Shown piece by piece: positions 32,604 through 44,201 of a DNA stretch of 64,000 nucleotides (its first letter is position 1; each line of letters opens with the position of its first letter). Location of the stretch: the NCBI RefSeq assembly GCF_002234675.1, contig NC_019860.2:9670586-9734585 (forward strand), written 5' to 3'. The stretch is from Oryzias latipes. Lineage: Eukaryota; Chordata; Actinopteri; Beloniformes; Adrianichthyidae. Under the pieces are notes generated by a model. That model saw only the letters and a list, made by a program, of their open reading frames with translations. It was not told the origin of the DNA and searched no databases. The position numbers and the translations under genes were made by a program.

Positions 32604-32616
32604 AAAAGACCCTAGA

Positions 32617-32815
32617 GCCTGACGCCCCATCATCCTACCAACCATTGCATCTCATGCACCATGTCTTTGAATGTATTGTACTTCTGTGTTTAAATGATGT
32701 ATTATTTATGGTACCTGAATATTGTACGCTGTGTTATGAAACAATGCTTTTGTCACCAATGACCTTACCCTCCTTTCATAACCCATCTACCCCCACGTTA
32801 AAGTAAAGAGTGCCT
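32617..32815 (+). repeat. LTR-like fragment, second half of the split copy
   Basis: CATCCTACCAACCATTG, ATTGTACTTCTGTGTTTAAATG and the CACCAATGACCTTACCCTC region match 36210-36330. This is the 3' continuation of 30767-30857. Confidence 0.6.
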
Positions 32816-33029
32816 CAAAAACTTGGGCTGCTCCCCAGTCAACCTTGAACTGTATGTGTGGATTTCTCTTGTCTGTTCTGTCTGGGTTGTACTGAAAGTA
32901 ATCTAATTTCCCCTAGTGGGATCACTTAAGTACTATTCCATTCCCTTCTGCGAATAACCAGCAGCACTTCTTCATTCCTGCAGCAGATCATCAAAGTTAC
33001 AAGAAAGCTTTATCTTCTGAAGAATCTGC
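32816..33029. other. Unassigned spacer
   Basis: No gene seen. Confidence 0.3.
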
Positions 33030-33310
33030 AACCATTCAACCATGCTCATAACTGAAAAACAAATATGTCCTTCAGGAATGTTTCTTCTGCAGGACATTCT
33101 TCCTAAAAAAGCAGAGAAAAAGTCCCAACATTTGGAAGATCCACAACCTTTCAGTTAGAACTCCTCTCAGGCTCAACTTTGGTACAGACTCTGATCTGCT
33201 TCTGTCCCAGAGATCAGAGCAGAGCTTTCAGTCAACAATGTTCTCAGATATGATGTGTTCAGAGTTTCCGGTGTCTGGTTTCTGAGTTAAAGATCTTTTA
33301 GGCTGTGCAG
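33030..33310 (+). repeat. Local duplicated segment, copy 2 (uninterrupted)
   Basis: GTCCTTCAGGAATGTTTCTTCTGCAG, GCAGAGAAAAAGTCCCAACA and TTTCAGTCAACAATGTTCTCAG correspond in order to 28170-30026. It lacks the Harbinger insertion, so it marks the empty site. Confidence 0.6.
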
Positions 33311-33700
33311 CCAGACGTGAAACGGAAGAAACACGTTTTTTCATGACCTTTGCTCCTTGAAATGAAGGATATAGATTACAATCAGGTCAGGACAGTGGCC
33401 TTGACTTATCTTTTTTAGAAAAACAAACAGAGATGTTGTCAAACCACTTCTATTGGTTGGCACTTCCGTGAGTTAAAGGGGATTTCATCCGTATGTCACT
33501 GCCAGGTCAGAGTCCCTGATCGGCAGGTCAAAGTTCGACCTGGTTCAACTTGCGATCAGTGTGGCTGTTAATGGTCAGCGTTAATGTTAATGAAAATGGT
33601 CATAAAACCTTACGCGGGAAACAGTGTTGAAAGCAGAAGCCTAAAACAAGCGTTTATTTGGAATTTTCATTGGAAGTGACCGCTTGAGAGTGTACCTTGA
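33311..33700. other. No gene recognised
   Basis: Unassigned sequence; short frames only. Confidence 0.3.
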
Positions 33701-34165
33701 CTCTGCTACTGCTCCTACATTTGGCTGTGGACCTCGCCCCTGGCTCGTCTGGCGCCCCCAGCCGTCCCCCAACTCCATCTGGATGAAGTCCATCTGCTGG
33801 ACTATTTAAATATGTAGTTGTAGAGTTGTAGAGTTAGATAAGTTAATTTTTCTCTACGAGTTCTGGTATATCGCCTGTCCTAGGGGAGGATCCCTCATTC
33901 ATGTGGACACCCCCGAGTTTACTTCTTCTTTTCCGGAATCTATTTTTTTTAGGAGTTTTTCCTTACCGGAAGGAAGGTCCAAGTGCAGGGATGCCCAGTT
34001 TAGTTTAGCCTGTTTAGTTAGTTCAGTTTAGAATTTTCCTGTTAAATTCTGAGTATTCATGATCCTTGTGATTTTTATGTTTACTTTACAATTACCGGTG
34101 CAAAGCCCATTGAGATGACTGTTGTTCTGATTTTGGGCCATATAAATAAAATTAAATTGTATTGG
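33701..34165 (+). repeat. Dispersed fish repeat, 3' part
   Basis: GGACCTCGCCCCTGGCTCGTC, a TAGGAGTTTTTCCTTACCGG phrase and the end AAAGCCCATTGAGATGACTG...GGGCCATATAAATAAAATT form the well-known tail of a very common fish interspersed repeat, whose usual form reads GCGCCTTGAGG...GGCGCTATATAAATAAAATTGAATTG. The class is not certain to me. Confidence 0.5.
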
Positions 34166-35989
34166 CATTGCAGAGGGCAGTGTGAAGGAGAACCACCAAC
34201 ACGAAGATAGAGACTGTCCTTCACTCCTTCATCATCACAATGACTGCACACATTAAATTCAGAATGGCACTAAACCTCTCCTCCAGACTGCACAACAGAC
34301 CCACTGATTCCAGAGAAGGTCTTTCCTGGATTTTCCCAGGTAACATATTCATGTTTGATTTTCCAACTCAGCACCTTTTTTATTTGCAATTTTATTTACA
34401 ACTTTACAAGCACACAAATTCTGATTTCTCTCAGTTCCTTTGCTTTTGTGGAGTTTTTCTAAACTCCCTGCATTAATAAATCTGTCAAACAAGTGTTTTT
34501 CTGCTCCCTCATATTTTTTCTTTACTGTTTGAATCTTTCATATATCGCGTGTTAGCATTAGCCGTCCTATGGGAAATTCCATGATGCGTTAGCATCAAGT
34601 TAGCCAACTAGTGTTACTGCTGTTATGCGTTATGTCACCGGAAAAGGAAAGGCATAAAAGATCGATCTCTACTTTTTTGGATCTATTGGTTTATAACACT
34701 TGGATTGATTCAGATCAATTAATCGATTTTATCAACCCAATCCCACCATGTTGGTACTGATACCATATAAAAATGCAGATTTCAGTGCTTCGTGGTGGAC
34801 TCGAAGCACTGAGTGAGGGCGTTCTTAAGCTACATTCTCAAGCTGCAGGTCCTGCTCCATCCTCTGTCCCCGCCCACCTGTACTACCCTGAGTTCACAGG
34901 TGGACTCTTCCTAGTTCAGTCATGATCTGTGTTTCAGCTGCAATCGCCCGGTGAGTGGAGACTCTTCTTCTTCATCAGCTATTTGAAGAAACTGAAGCTT
35001 ATTTGTTTCTTGAACTTTGTCTTCACTAACTTGACTGTTTCTGAATGTTTGGAGAAGATCTTCTTTCTCTTCAAACTCTCATCACTCTGCTGTTTCCAAA
35101 GCTTCATCATTGGTTATTACTGATCAACAACATAGATGAGTCTTCTTCATCAAGTCAACAACAATCAGCTGATGCTTATTGGGGTTTTCCTAAACATTTC
35201 CTGGAATCAAACTGATTGCTGCTTCCTGTCAGAACTTTCCAGAACACAGACAGAAGAAAGAGTTTCTGTCAGAAACACAAACCATCAGCTCTGGAGTTTA
35301 AAGGTTTCATTTCTGACTTCCAAACCTTCCTGTTCTCCTCCATCCAAATCCATGTCATTTTTGTGTGAACAATGCTGGACAGAAGTCATTTAAGAAATAA
35401 TGGATTACAGTTACTGATGAGTGTTCAAGAAGCTACACTTTGCATGTTCTTGAATACGCATTTAGCCCGTGCTGTTCACACCAGACAAGCAGGGAGTTGC
35501 TTGCTATTCTTTTTTATTCCCCTACTGGGCTAACGCACGTCCACCCCCAACGGTTGGAAGAGGTTTGGTGAGATATGTTGAAGAGTTGCAAATCTTGCGA
35601 ATCTTACTCCAGGCTTTTTCTTTCTCGGCTCTATTCCTACATATTAAAGACTCCACCATATCTCCACCATGCTCAATTCTTAAACGGTTGGGACTTCCAT
35701 GAATGAATACACCATCAGTACATCACTAGTAAAAGCGAGTACCTGATTGATCAAAGTTCAACATAGTTTACCTTGCAACGCATATTCAATAGCTAAGTGT
35801 TTATGTATGTAGAGCCCAAAATTGGTTGTAAAAACTTGCATAGCTAAGCGCCAATGCAAGAGTTTTGAACGCAGACAGAGACTTTTTATTGAAAGTTATC
35901 GCTTGAACGCATCACTTAATTCACTTCAGAAACCCGGCTGAACCAGTTAAGGACACAACACACAGGACAAACAACTACTGGTGGCCAAA
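34166..35989. other. No coding gene recognised; possible NLR-gene leader exon
   Basis: Mostly unassigned. TTCAGCTGCAATCGCCCG followed by GTGAGTGG (donor at about 34952-34957) could end a non-coding first exon of the gene whose coding exons start at 36437, but this is speculative. A TCGCCTGT-free DNA-transposon relic with GCTGTTCACACCAGACAAGC lies near 35470-35900. Confidence 0.25.
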
Positions 35990-36345
35990 AGATTATTATC
36001 TAATCTGACTTCCCTGAGTTGAGGGTGCTGCCCTTGGCTCTCACAAAATATTTCCTCTTCTACTGAGTATAAAAGAGCAGCTGTGTTTGGAGGACGAAAC
36101 CTGCTGCTCATCCCCTCTTGACCTCAGCCTTTCAGCTACTTCCCTTCCTTCTCAGGCATTGTCAGGATGAGTGCACTTCATAGATGCCCCCCGTTCCCAC
36201 CATCCTACCAACCATTGGTCCTCATAAACTGTTTTTTATTGTATTGTCTTTCTGTGTTTAAATGTGCGTTGAGATGCAAAAAAACTTTTTCCACCAATAA
36301 ACTTACCCTCATCTACACCCATGCTAAGTAAGGAGCGGCTGATCT
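35990..36345 (+). repeat. LTR-like element with TATA box and poly(A) signal
   Basis: GAGTATAAAAGAGCAG places a TATA box at 36068-36075 and AATAAA occurs at 36296-36301, the usual LTR arrangement. It shares 36098-36330 with the split copy at 30767-30857 plus 32617-32815. Exact ends are not determined. Confidence 0.5.
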
Positions 36346-36391
36346 GTTTGTGAAGGAGGATCAGAGCTGATGATGCGTGTTTCTTCCGCAG

Positions 36392-36687
36392 ATGAAGATA
36401 GAATTGAGCTGATGTGGCTCCAGTGAATCCAGCAGCATGGATCCTTGTGAGGACAAAAAGGACGGAGTGGAAGATGACAACCAGAGCAAAACTCTGAGGT
36501 CAGATGAACATCTCTAATTGCCCAGAACTCTTCTCCATGTCAGAGCTCAGCACTCACACCAGCAACCTTCATTCTTCAGGTGGAAGAACAAACCTGGATC
36601 TAAATTGGAACCAGGCACGGTGTCCTCCAAGAGCAAAAAAAGAGGTTTGATTCCTAACTTCAAAGACAACAGTTCAGGACCGGAACA
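36392..36687 (+). CDS. Fish-type NLR (NLRC3-like) gene, first two coding exons, partial
   Basis: TTTCTTCCGCAG at 36380-36391 gives a 3' splice site. The exon then has a short leader and ATG at 36437 coding MDPCEDKKDGVEDDNQSKTL, ending at a donor GT at 36499-36500. An 81-bp intron ends TTCTTCAG at 36579. The second exon (36580-36687) codes RWKNKPGSKLEPG...SKKRGLIPNFKD and ends at GTAAGTG, phase 2. Frame is kept across the join. The M-D-x-CED start and the PG..EPG..S..S...NFKD pattern match the N-terminal repeat exons of the fish NLR-C immune receptors (from memory), which go on to FISNA, NACHT and leucine-rich domains. None of these is visible; the satellite-like array starts 590 bp downstream, so the gene is either very long or truncated here. 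Confidence 0.6.
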
Positions 36688-37276
36688 GTAAGTGTTTGTC
36701 AGAGTTAAAGGAGGCTGGATTCTAGTTCAGATGATCAACAGTTTTCAGATGAAGGACTTGAGGTCTGGTTCAGTTCTGGATCTCTCTGATCAGACTCACT
36801 TGGAGCATCATGTGTGTGATGAGATCTTTTCTGTTGAGTCTTCTGACAGTCTCTGAGAGCAGAGATGTTGGAGAAGAAAACATGTTGACTCAGATCTTTT
36901 CAGGAGTGTCATGATTTAAAATACTGCTTTATTATGATTTCAACTGCTACTTTTTCTCAAATGGACACCTCCGATCTGAATCCTAGGAGTCTCCAGTGAT
37001 TCTTCTCATTAGGCTGGAGCTGCTGTCAGTCAGAGTCAGCACGCTGGAATATTAAGTTCATGTGCTCCTCAGAGTCTTCTATTTCTGTGAGTTTAGTGCT
37101 TCGTTAAATCCGGGCATGTGACACAGATCCAAGAATGCGCTAAACACCCATTCTTAGACGCGCTTTCAGGATATGGTGATTGTGTTGAGAAAAATATTTA
37201 TCTTAAAGGAGGGTAGTAGATTGAAGTACAGTCCACTCAAATCCAATTATTTATTAAAGTACAAAACAATGAAGAA
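36688..37276 (+). other. Intron-side sequence after the NLR-like exons
   Basis: No further exon is certain. It borders the array: the last host bases before the first Helitron-like terminus are ACAAAACAATGAAGAA. Confidence 0.35.
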
Positions 37277-38865
37277 CTAGAAGGAGCTGCATTTCCAGAA
37301 GAAAATGCAGGGTTGAATGCTGTATTGCTGAAAGAAAGCTTAATGTGTAAAATAAATGGCTGAACTGAGCTGAAAGAGATCAACATTTTAAAAGTAAAAT
37401 GGTTAAAAAAAGTAAAAACCTGTAAAAGAGGTTAAGCACAAGAATTCCCTATGCATTTTAATGGAGCAAAAATCCTGGAAAATCTTGGAATATCTTGAAA
37501 AGTTCAAAGATTTGAAAGACTAAAAGTCGTAGCTGATAGGAATAAGCTGAAAGGGTTGAACATTGTAATAGTAGAAGGATTAAACTACGTGAAAGTTTGA
37601 AGAAGTTTAAAATTGCCTCAAATTTTGGCACAAAATGGCCGCCAAACTGTAGGTGGTGTTGCCATCCCATAATAATCTTGAACCTTATGTTGAAGTCCAA
37701 AACCTTGTGAACATTTCAATATTTGAACGGTGTCTCTAGCCAAAAGAATGTTAAAGTTACAATTGTTTAAAGAAGCAAAGGTGTGGCCAATGGAGCAAAA
37801 AGATTGGAAAATCTGGCAATATCCGGGAATATCTGGAAAAGTTCAAAGATGTGAAGGACCAAAAGTCATAGCTGAAAGGAATAAGCTGAAAGGGTTGAAC
37901 ATTGTAATAGTAGAATGGTAAAAATAGGTGAAAGTTTGAAGAAGTTTAAAATTGCCTCACATTTTGGCACAAAATGGCCGCCAAACTGTAGGTGGTGTTG
38001 CCATCCCATAATAATTTTGAACCTTATGTTGAAGTCCAAAACCTTGTGAACATTTCAATATTTGAACGGTGTCTCTAGCCAAAAGAATGTTAAAGTTACA
38101 ATTGTTTAAAGAAGCAAAGGTGTGGCCAATGGAGCAAAAAGATTGGAAAATCTGGGAATATCCGGGAATATCTGGAAAAGTTCAAAGATGTGAAGGACCA
38201 AAAGTCATAGCTGAAAGGAATAAGCTGAAAGGGTTGAACATTGTAATAGTAGAATGGTAAAAATAGGTGAAAGTTTGAAGAAGTTTAAAATTGCCTCACA
38301 TTTTGGCACAAAATGGCCGCCAAACTGTAGGTGGTGTTGCCATCCCATAATAATTTTGAGCCTTATGTTGAAGTCCAAAGCCTTGTGAACATTTAAATGT
38401 TTGAACGGTGTCTCTAGCCAAAAGAATGTTAAAGTTACAATTGTTTAAAGAAGCAAAGGTGTGGCCAATGGAGCAAAATAATTGGAAAATCCGGGAATAT
38501 CCGGGAATATCTGGAAAAGTTCAGGGATTTGAAGGACAAAATGTCATAGCTAGAATAAGATGAAAGAGCTGAACATTTTCATAGTCGAACGGTTAAAATA
38601 GGTGAAAAATTGTAGAAGGAGTTTAGCTGTGAACTTCTGCACGAAAAATTCTCCATGTATTTCAATGGAGCAAAAATTCCCGGAAAACCTGGAATATCTT
38701 AAAAAGTAAAAGGATTTGAAAAACCAAAAGTCATAGCACAAATAAGCAGAAAGAGCTGAACATTTTAAAAGTTGAATGGTTAAAATCGGTTAAAAATTGT
38801 AGGAGGAGTTAAGCGGCGAAAAACGGCGGAAGATAGGTGTAAAGAATAAAAAAAATAATAATAAA
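37277..38865 (-). repeat. Array block 1 (1589 bp, three monomers)
   Basis: Monomer starts (GTGTCTCTAGCC) at 37730, 38069 and 38408, preceded by a diverged leading monomer at about 37440. The left edge abuts host sequence GAAGAA. Confidence 0.85.
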
Positions 38866-40448
38866 CTAGAAGGAGCTGCATTTCCAGAAGAAAATGCAGG
38901 GTTGAATGCTGTACTGCTGAATGAAAGCTTAATGTGTAAAATAAATGGCTGAACTGAGCTGAAAGAGATCAACATTTGAAAAGTAAAATGGTTAAAAAAA
39001 GTAAAAACCTGTAAAAGAGGTTAAGCACAAGAATTCCCTATGCATTTTAATGGAGCAAAAATCCTGGAAAATCTTGGAATATCTTGAAAAGTTCAAAGAT
39101 TTGAAAGACTAAAAGTCGTAGCTGATAGGAATAAGCTGAAAGGGTTGAACATTGTAATAGTAGAAGGATTAAACTACGTGAAAGTTTGAAGAAGTTTAAA
39201 ATTGACTCAAATTTTGGCACAAAATGGCCGCCAAACTGTAGGTGGTGTTGCCATCCCATAATAATCTTGAACCTTATGTTGAAGTCCAAAACCTTGTGAA
39301 CATTTCAATATTTGAACGGTGTCTCTAGCCAAAAGAATGTTAAAGTTACAATTGTTTAAAGAAGCAAAGGTGTGGCCAATGGAGCAAAAAGATTGGAAAA
39401 TCTGGCAATATCCGGGAATATCTGGAAAAGTTCAAGGATTTGAAGGACCAAAAGTCATAGCTGAAAGGAATAAGCTGAAAGGATTGAACATTGTAATAGT
39501 AGAATGGTAAAAATAGGTGAAAGTTTGAAGAAGTTTAAAATTGCCTCACATTTTGGCACAAAATGGCCGCCAAACTGTAGGTGGTGTTGCCATCCCATAA
39601 TAATTTTGAGCCTTATGTTGAAGTCCAAAACCTTGTGAACATTTCAATATTTGAACGGTGTCTCTAGCCAAAAGAATGTTAAAGTTACAATTGTTTAAAG
39701 AAGCAAAGGTGTGGCCAATGGAGCAAAAAGATTGGAAAATCTGGGAATATCCGGGAATATCTGGAAAAGTTCAAAGATGTGAAGGACCAAAAGTCATAGC
39801 TGAAAGGAATAAGCTGAAAGGGTTGAACATTGTAATAGTAGAATGGTAAAAATAGGTGAAAGTTTGAAGAAGTTTAAAATTGCCTCACATTTTGGCACAA
39901 AATGGCCGCCAAACTGTAGGTGGTGTTGCCATCCCATAATAATTTTGAACCTTATGTTGAAGTCCAAAACCTTGTGAACATTTCAATATTTGAACGGTGT
40001 CTCTAGCCAAAAGAATGTTAAAGTTACAATTGTTTAAAGAAGCAAAGGTGTGGCCAATGGAGCAAAAAGATTGGAAAATCCGGGAATATCCGGGAATATC
40101 TGGAAAAGTTCACGGATTTGAAGGACAAAATGTCATAGCTAGAATAAGATGAAAGAGCTGAACATTTTTATAGTCAAACGGTTAAAATAGGTGAAAAATT
40201 GTAGAAGGAGTTTAGCTGTGAACTTCTGCACGAAAAATTCTCCATGTATTTCAATGGAGCAAAAATTCCCGGAAAACCTGGAATATCTTAAAAAGTAAAA
40301 GGATTTGAAAAACCAAAAGTCATAGCACAAATAAGCAGAAAGAGCTGAACATTTTAAAAGTTGAATGGTTACAATCGGTTAAAAATTGTAGAAGGAGTTA
40401 AGCGGCGAAAAACGGCGGAAGATAGGTGTAAAGAATAAAAAAAATAAA
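38866..40448 (-). repeat. Array block 2 (1583 bp, three monomers)
   Basis: Monomer starts at 39319, 39658 and 39997. Almost collinear with block 1, differing by a few substitutions. Confidence 0.85.
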
Positions 40449-42673
40449 CTAGAAGGAGCTGCATTTCCAGAAGAAAATGCAAGGTTGAATGCTGTACTGC
40501 TGAATGAAAGCTGAATTAGCTGAAGAAATGGCTGAACTGTACTGGAAGAACCATGAAAAGTTAAAGGTGCAAAAGTCGTAGCAGGAATAAGCTGAAAAAG
40601 TTGAACATTGTAATAGTAGAATGGCTGAAATAGGTCAAAATTTGTAGGACTTAAGCATGCAAGCTGAAATTGTTGAAAAAATGGCTGAATTGTTGAAAAT
40701 TTGAAGATATTGCTAAAATGGCTAAAAGTACTAGCATTGGAATCAGCATCATCAACTGACTCCAAAAAACACGTTGTTTGAGAGTATTATATTGGTAAAA
40801 GCTACATGTTCTAAGTTGATAGAAAATCCACTCTTTTCAAAATGGCGGCTTTTCTATTGATTTTATCTCCATAGCAACCATTTTATGTTTGGGTCGCCTG
40901 GAGATGAGGAACAAATCAACGTCGGTTTCAGACGAATCGGAAAAAGTAAACTTTTGGACGTCCTTAGCAACGAGCTTTGTTTGCTAACCACGCCCACATT
41001 CCTTATATGTCCAGATCCAGTGAATTTCAATATGTTCAGTTCCAGCCATGGATGAAGTTTATTGCAACATTTGCTTCAGATTTTGTCAAAAAATGCCCAC
41101 CAAACAGTAGGTTGGGTTGCCATCCCATACTAATTTCAAAACGTATGTTGAAGTCCAAAGCCTTGTGAGCATTTCAATGTTCGAACGGTGCCTCTAGCTG
41201 AAAGCTTGTTAAAGTTATAATGCTTGAAAGCAACAAAGGTTTTCAAGGATTCTCCATGTATTTAAATTAAGCAAAAGTCTTGGAAAATCCTGGAAAATCT
41301 TGGAATATCTTGAAAAGTTCAAAGATTTGAAAGACTAAAAGTCGTAGCTGAAAGGAATAAGCTGAAAGGGTTGAACATTGTAATAGTAGAATGGTAAAAA
41401 TAGGTGAAAGTTTGAAGAAGTTTAAAATTGCCTCACATTTTGGCACAAAATGGCCGCCAAACTGTAGGTGGTGTTGCCATCCCATAATAATTTTGAACTT
41501 TATGTTGAAGTCCAAAACCTTGTGAACATTTCAATATTTGAACGGTGTCTCTAGCCAAAAGAATGTTAAAGTTACAATTGTTTAAAGAAGCAAAGGTGTG
41601 GCCAATGGAGCAAAAACATTGGAAAATCTGGGAATATCCGGGAATATCTGGAAAAGTTCAAAGATTTGAAGGACCAAAGGTCATAGCTGAAAGGAATAAG
41701 ATGAAAGGGTTGAACATTGTAATAGTAGAATGGTAAAAATAGGTGAAAGTTTGAAGAAGTTTAAAATTGCCTCACATTTTGGCACAAAATGGCCGCCAAA
41801 CTGTAGGTGGTGTTGCCATCCCATAATAATTTTGAACCTTATGTTGAAGTCCAAAACCTTGTGAACATTTCAATATTTGAACGGTGTCTCTAGCCAAAAG
41901 AATGTTAAAGTTACAATTGTTTAAAGAAGCAAAGGTGTGGCCAATGGAGCAAAAACATTGGAAAATCTGGGAATATCCGGGAATATCTGGAAAAGTTCAA
42001 AGATTTGAAGGACCAAAGGTCATAGCTGAAAGGAATAAGATGAAAGGGTTGAACATTGTAATAGTAGAATGGTAAAAATAGGTGAAAGTTTGAAGAAGTT
42101 TAAAATTGCCTCACATTTTGGCACAAAATGGCCGCCAAACTGTAGGTGGTGTTGCCATCCCATAATAATTTTGAGCCTTATGTTGAAGTCCAAAGCCTTG
42201 TGAACATTTAAATGTTTGAACGGTGTCTCTAGCCAAAAGAATGTTAAAGTTACAATTGTTTAAAGAAGCAAAGGTGTGGCCAATGGAGCAAAATAATTGG
42301 AAAATCCGGGAATATCCGGGAATATCTGGAAAAGTTCAGGGATTTGAAGGACAAAATGTCATAGCTAGAATAAGATGAAAGAGCTGAACATTTTCATAGT
42401 CGAACGGTTAAAATAGGTGAAAAATTGTAGAAGGAGTTTAGCTGTGAACTTCTGCACGAAAAATTCTCCATGTATTTCAATGGAGCAAAAATTCCCGGAA
42501 AACCTGGAATATCTTAAAAAGTAAAAGGATTTGAAAAACCAAAAGTCATAGCACAAATAAGCAGAAAGAGCTGAACATTTTAAAAGTTGAATGGTTACAA
42601 TCGGTTAAAAATTGTAGAAGGAGTTAAGCGGCGAAAAACGGCGGAAGATAGGTGTAAAGAATAAAAAAAATAA
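40449..42673 (-). repeat. Array block 3 (2225 bp, long form with three monomers)
   Basis: After the end hairpin it contains the unique segment 40700-41240 (GGCGGCTTTTCTATTG, TTTATGTTTGGGTCGCC, AACCACGCCCACATTCC) shared with 5394-6506 and block 9. Monomers then start at 41545, 41884 and 42223. Confidence 0.85.
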
Positions 42674-43297
42674 CTAGAAGGAGCTGCATTTCCAGAAGAA
42701 AATGCAGGGTTGAATGCTGTATTGCTGAAAGAAAGCTTAATTTGTAAAACAAATGGCTGAACTGAGCTGAAAGAGCTCAACATTTTAAAAGTAAAATGGT
42801 TAAAAAAGGTGAAAACCTGTAAAAAAGGTTAAGCACAAGAATTCCCTATGTATTTAAAGGAGCAAAAATCCTGCAAAATCTTGGAATATCTTAAAAATTT
42901 TAATGATTTGAATGACCAAAAGTAATATCTGTAATAAGTTGAAAGAGTTGAACATTTAAAAAGGTGAATGGTAGAAAAATTTCAAGTGTCCGAACCGGGT
43001 GTCGATCCGGGAACCTCTTGCACCATAACTTTCCAATGCATTTTAATAGGGCAAAAATTCCCGGAAAAACTGGAATATCTTAAAAAGTACAAGGATTAGA
43101 AGTACCAAGAGTCATAGCAATAATAAGCTGAAAGAGCTGAACATTTTAAAAGTTGAATGGTTACAATCGGTTAAAAATTGTAGAAGGAGTTAAGCGGCGA
43201 AAAACGGCGGAAGATAGGTGTAAAGAATAAAAAAAATAATAATAAATAAAGAGAAACAGGAAAACAAAGGGTTGAATGCTTTACAGCATTCAACCAA
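42674..43297 (-). repeat. Array block 4 (624 bp, no monomer)
   Basis: Holds a private stretch GTGTCCGAACCGGGTGTCG near 42986 not seen in other blocks. It ends with a perfect hairpin at 43270-43295 directly before the next element end. Confidence 0.8.
43270..43295. repeat. Perfect 11-bp hairpin at a block junction
   Basis: GGTTGAATGCT, loop TTAC, AGCATTCAACC. The arm is the same AGCATTCAACC found just inside every 3' end, in inverse orientation, as expected of subterminal inverted repeats of Helentron-type elements. It is probably the 5' terminus of the element. Confidence 0.7.
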
Positions 43298-44201
43298 CTA
43301 GAAGGAGCTGCATTTCCAGAAGAAAATGCAGGGTTGAATGCTGTATTGCTGAAAGAAAGCTTAATGTGTAAAATAAATGGCTGAACTGAGCTGAAAGAGA
43401 TCAACATTTTAAAAGTAAAATGGTTAAAAAAAGTAAAAACCTGTAAAAGAGGTTAAGCACAAGAATTCCCTATGCATTTTAATGGAGCAAAAATCCTGGA
43501 AAATCTTGGAATATCTTGAAAAGTTCAAAGATTTGAAAGACTAAAAGTCGTAGCTGATAGGAATAAGCTGAAAGGGTTGAACATTGTAATAGTAGAAGGA
43601 TTAAACTACGTGAAAGTTTGAAGAAGTTTAAAATTGCCTCAAATTTTGGCACAAAATGGCCGCCAAACTGTAGGTGGTGTTGCCATCCCATAATAATCTT
43701 GAACCTTATGTTGAAGTCCAAAACCTTGTGAACATTTCAATATTTGAACGGTGTCTCTAGCCAAAAGAATGTTAAAGTTACAATTGTTTAAAGAAGCAAA
43801 GGTGTGGCCAATGGAGCAAAATAATTGGAAAATCCGGGAATATCCGGGAATATCTGGAAAAGTTCAGGGATTTGAAGGACAAAATGTCATAGCTAGAATA
43901 AGATGAAAGAGCTGAACATTTTCATAGTCGAACGGTTAAAATAGGTGAAAAATTGTAGAAGGAGTTTAGCTGTGAACTTCTGCACGAAAAATTCTCCATG
44001 TATTTCAATGGAGCAAAAATTCCCGGAAAACCTGGAATATCTTAAAAAGTAAAAGGATTTGAAAAACCAAAAGTCATAGCACAAATAAGCAGAAAGAGCT
44101 GAACATTTTAAAAGTTGAATGGTTACAATCGGTTAAAAATTGTAGAAGGAGTTAAGCGGCGAAAAACGGCGGAAGATAGGTGTAAAGAATAAAAAAAATA
44201 A
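43298..44201 (-). repeat. Array block 5 (904 bp, one monomer)
   Basis: One monomer start near 43751; the smallest block that fits 565 + 339n (n = 1). Confidence 0.85.

Noticed and set aside
32408..32806. 132-codon plus-strand frame
   Set aside because: Crosses the right end of a DNA transposon into an LTR-like fragment, so it cannot be one gene.
42984..43020. Possible tRNA-like sequence in array block 4
   Set aside because: A CCGGGTGTCGATCCGGG stretch recalls a T-arm, but the two sides are not complementary and no other arm forms.
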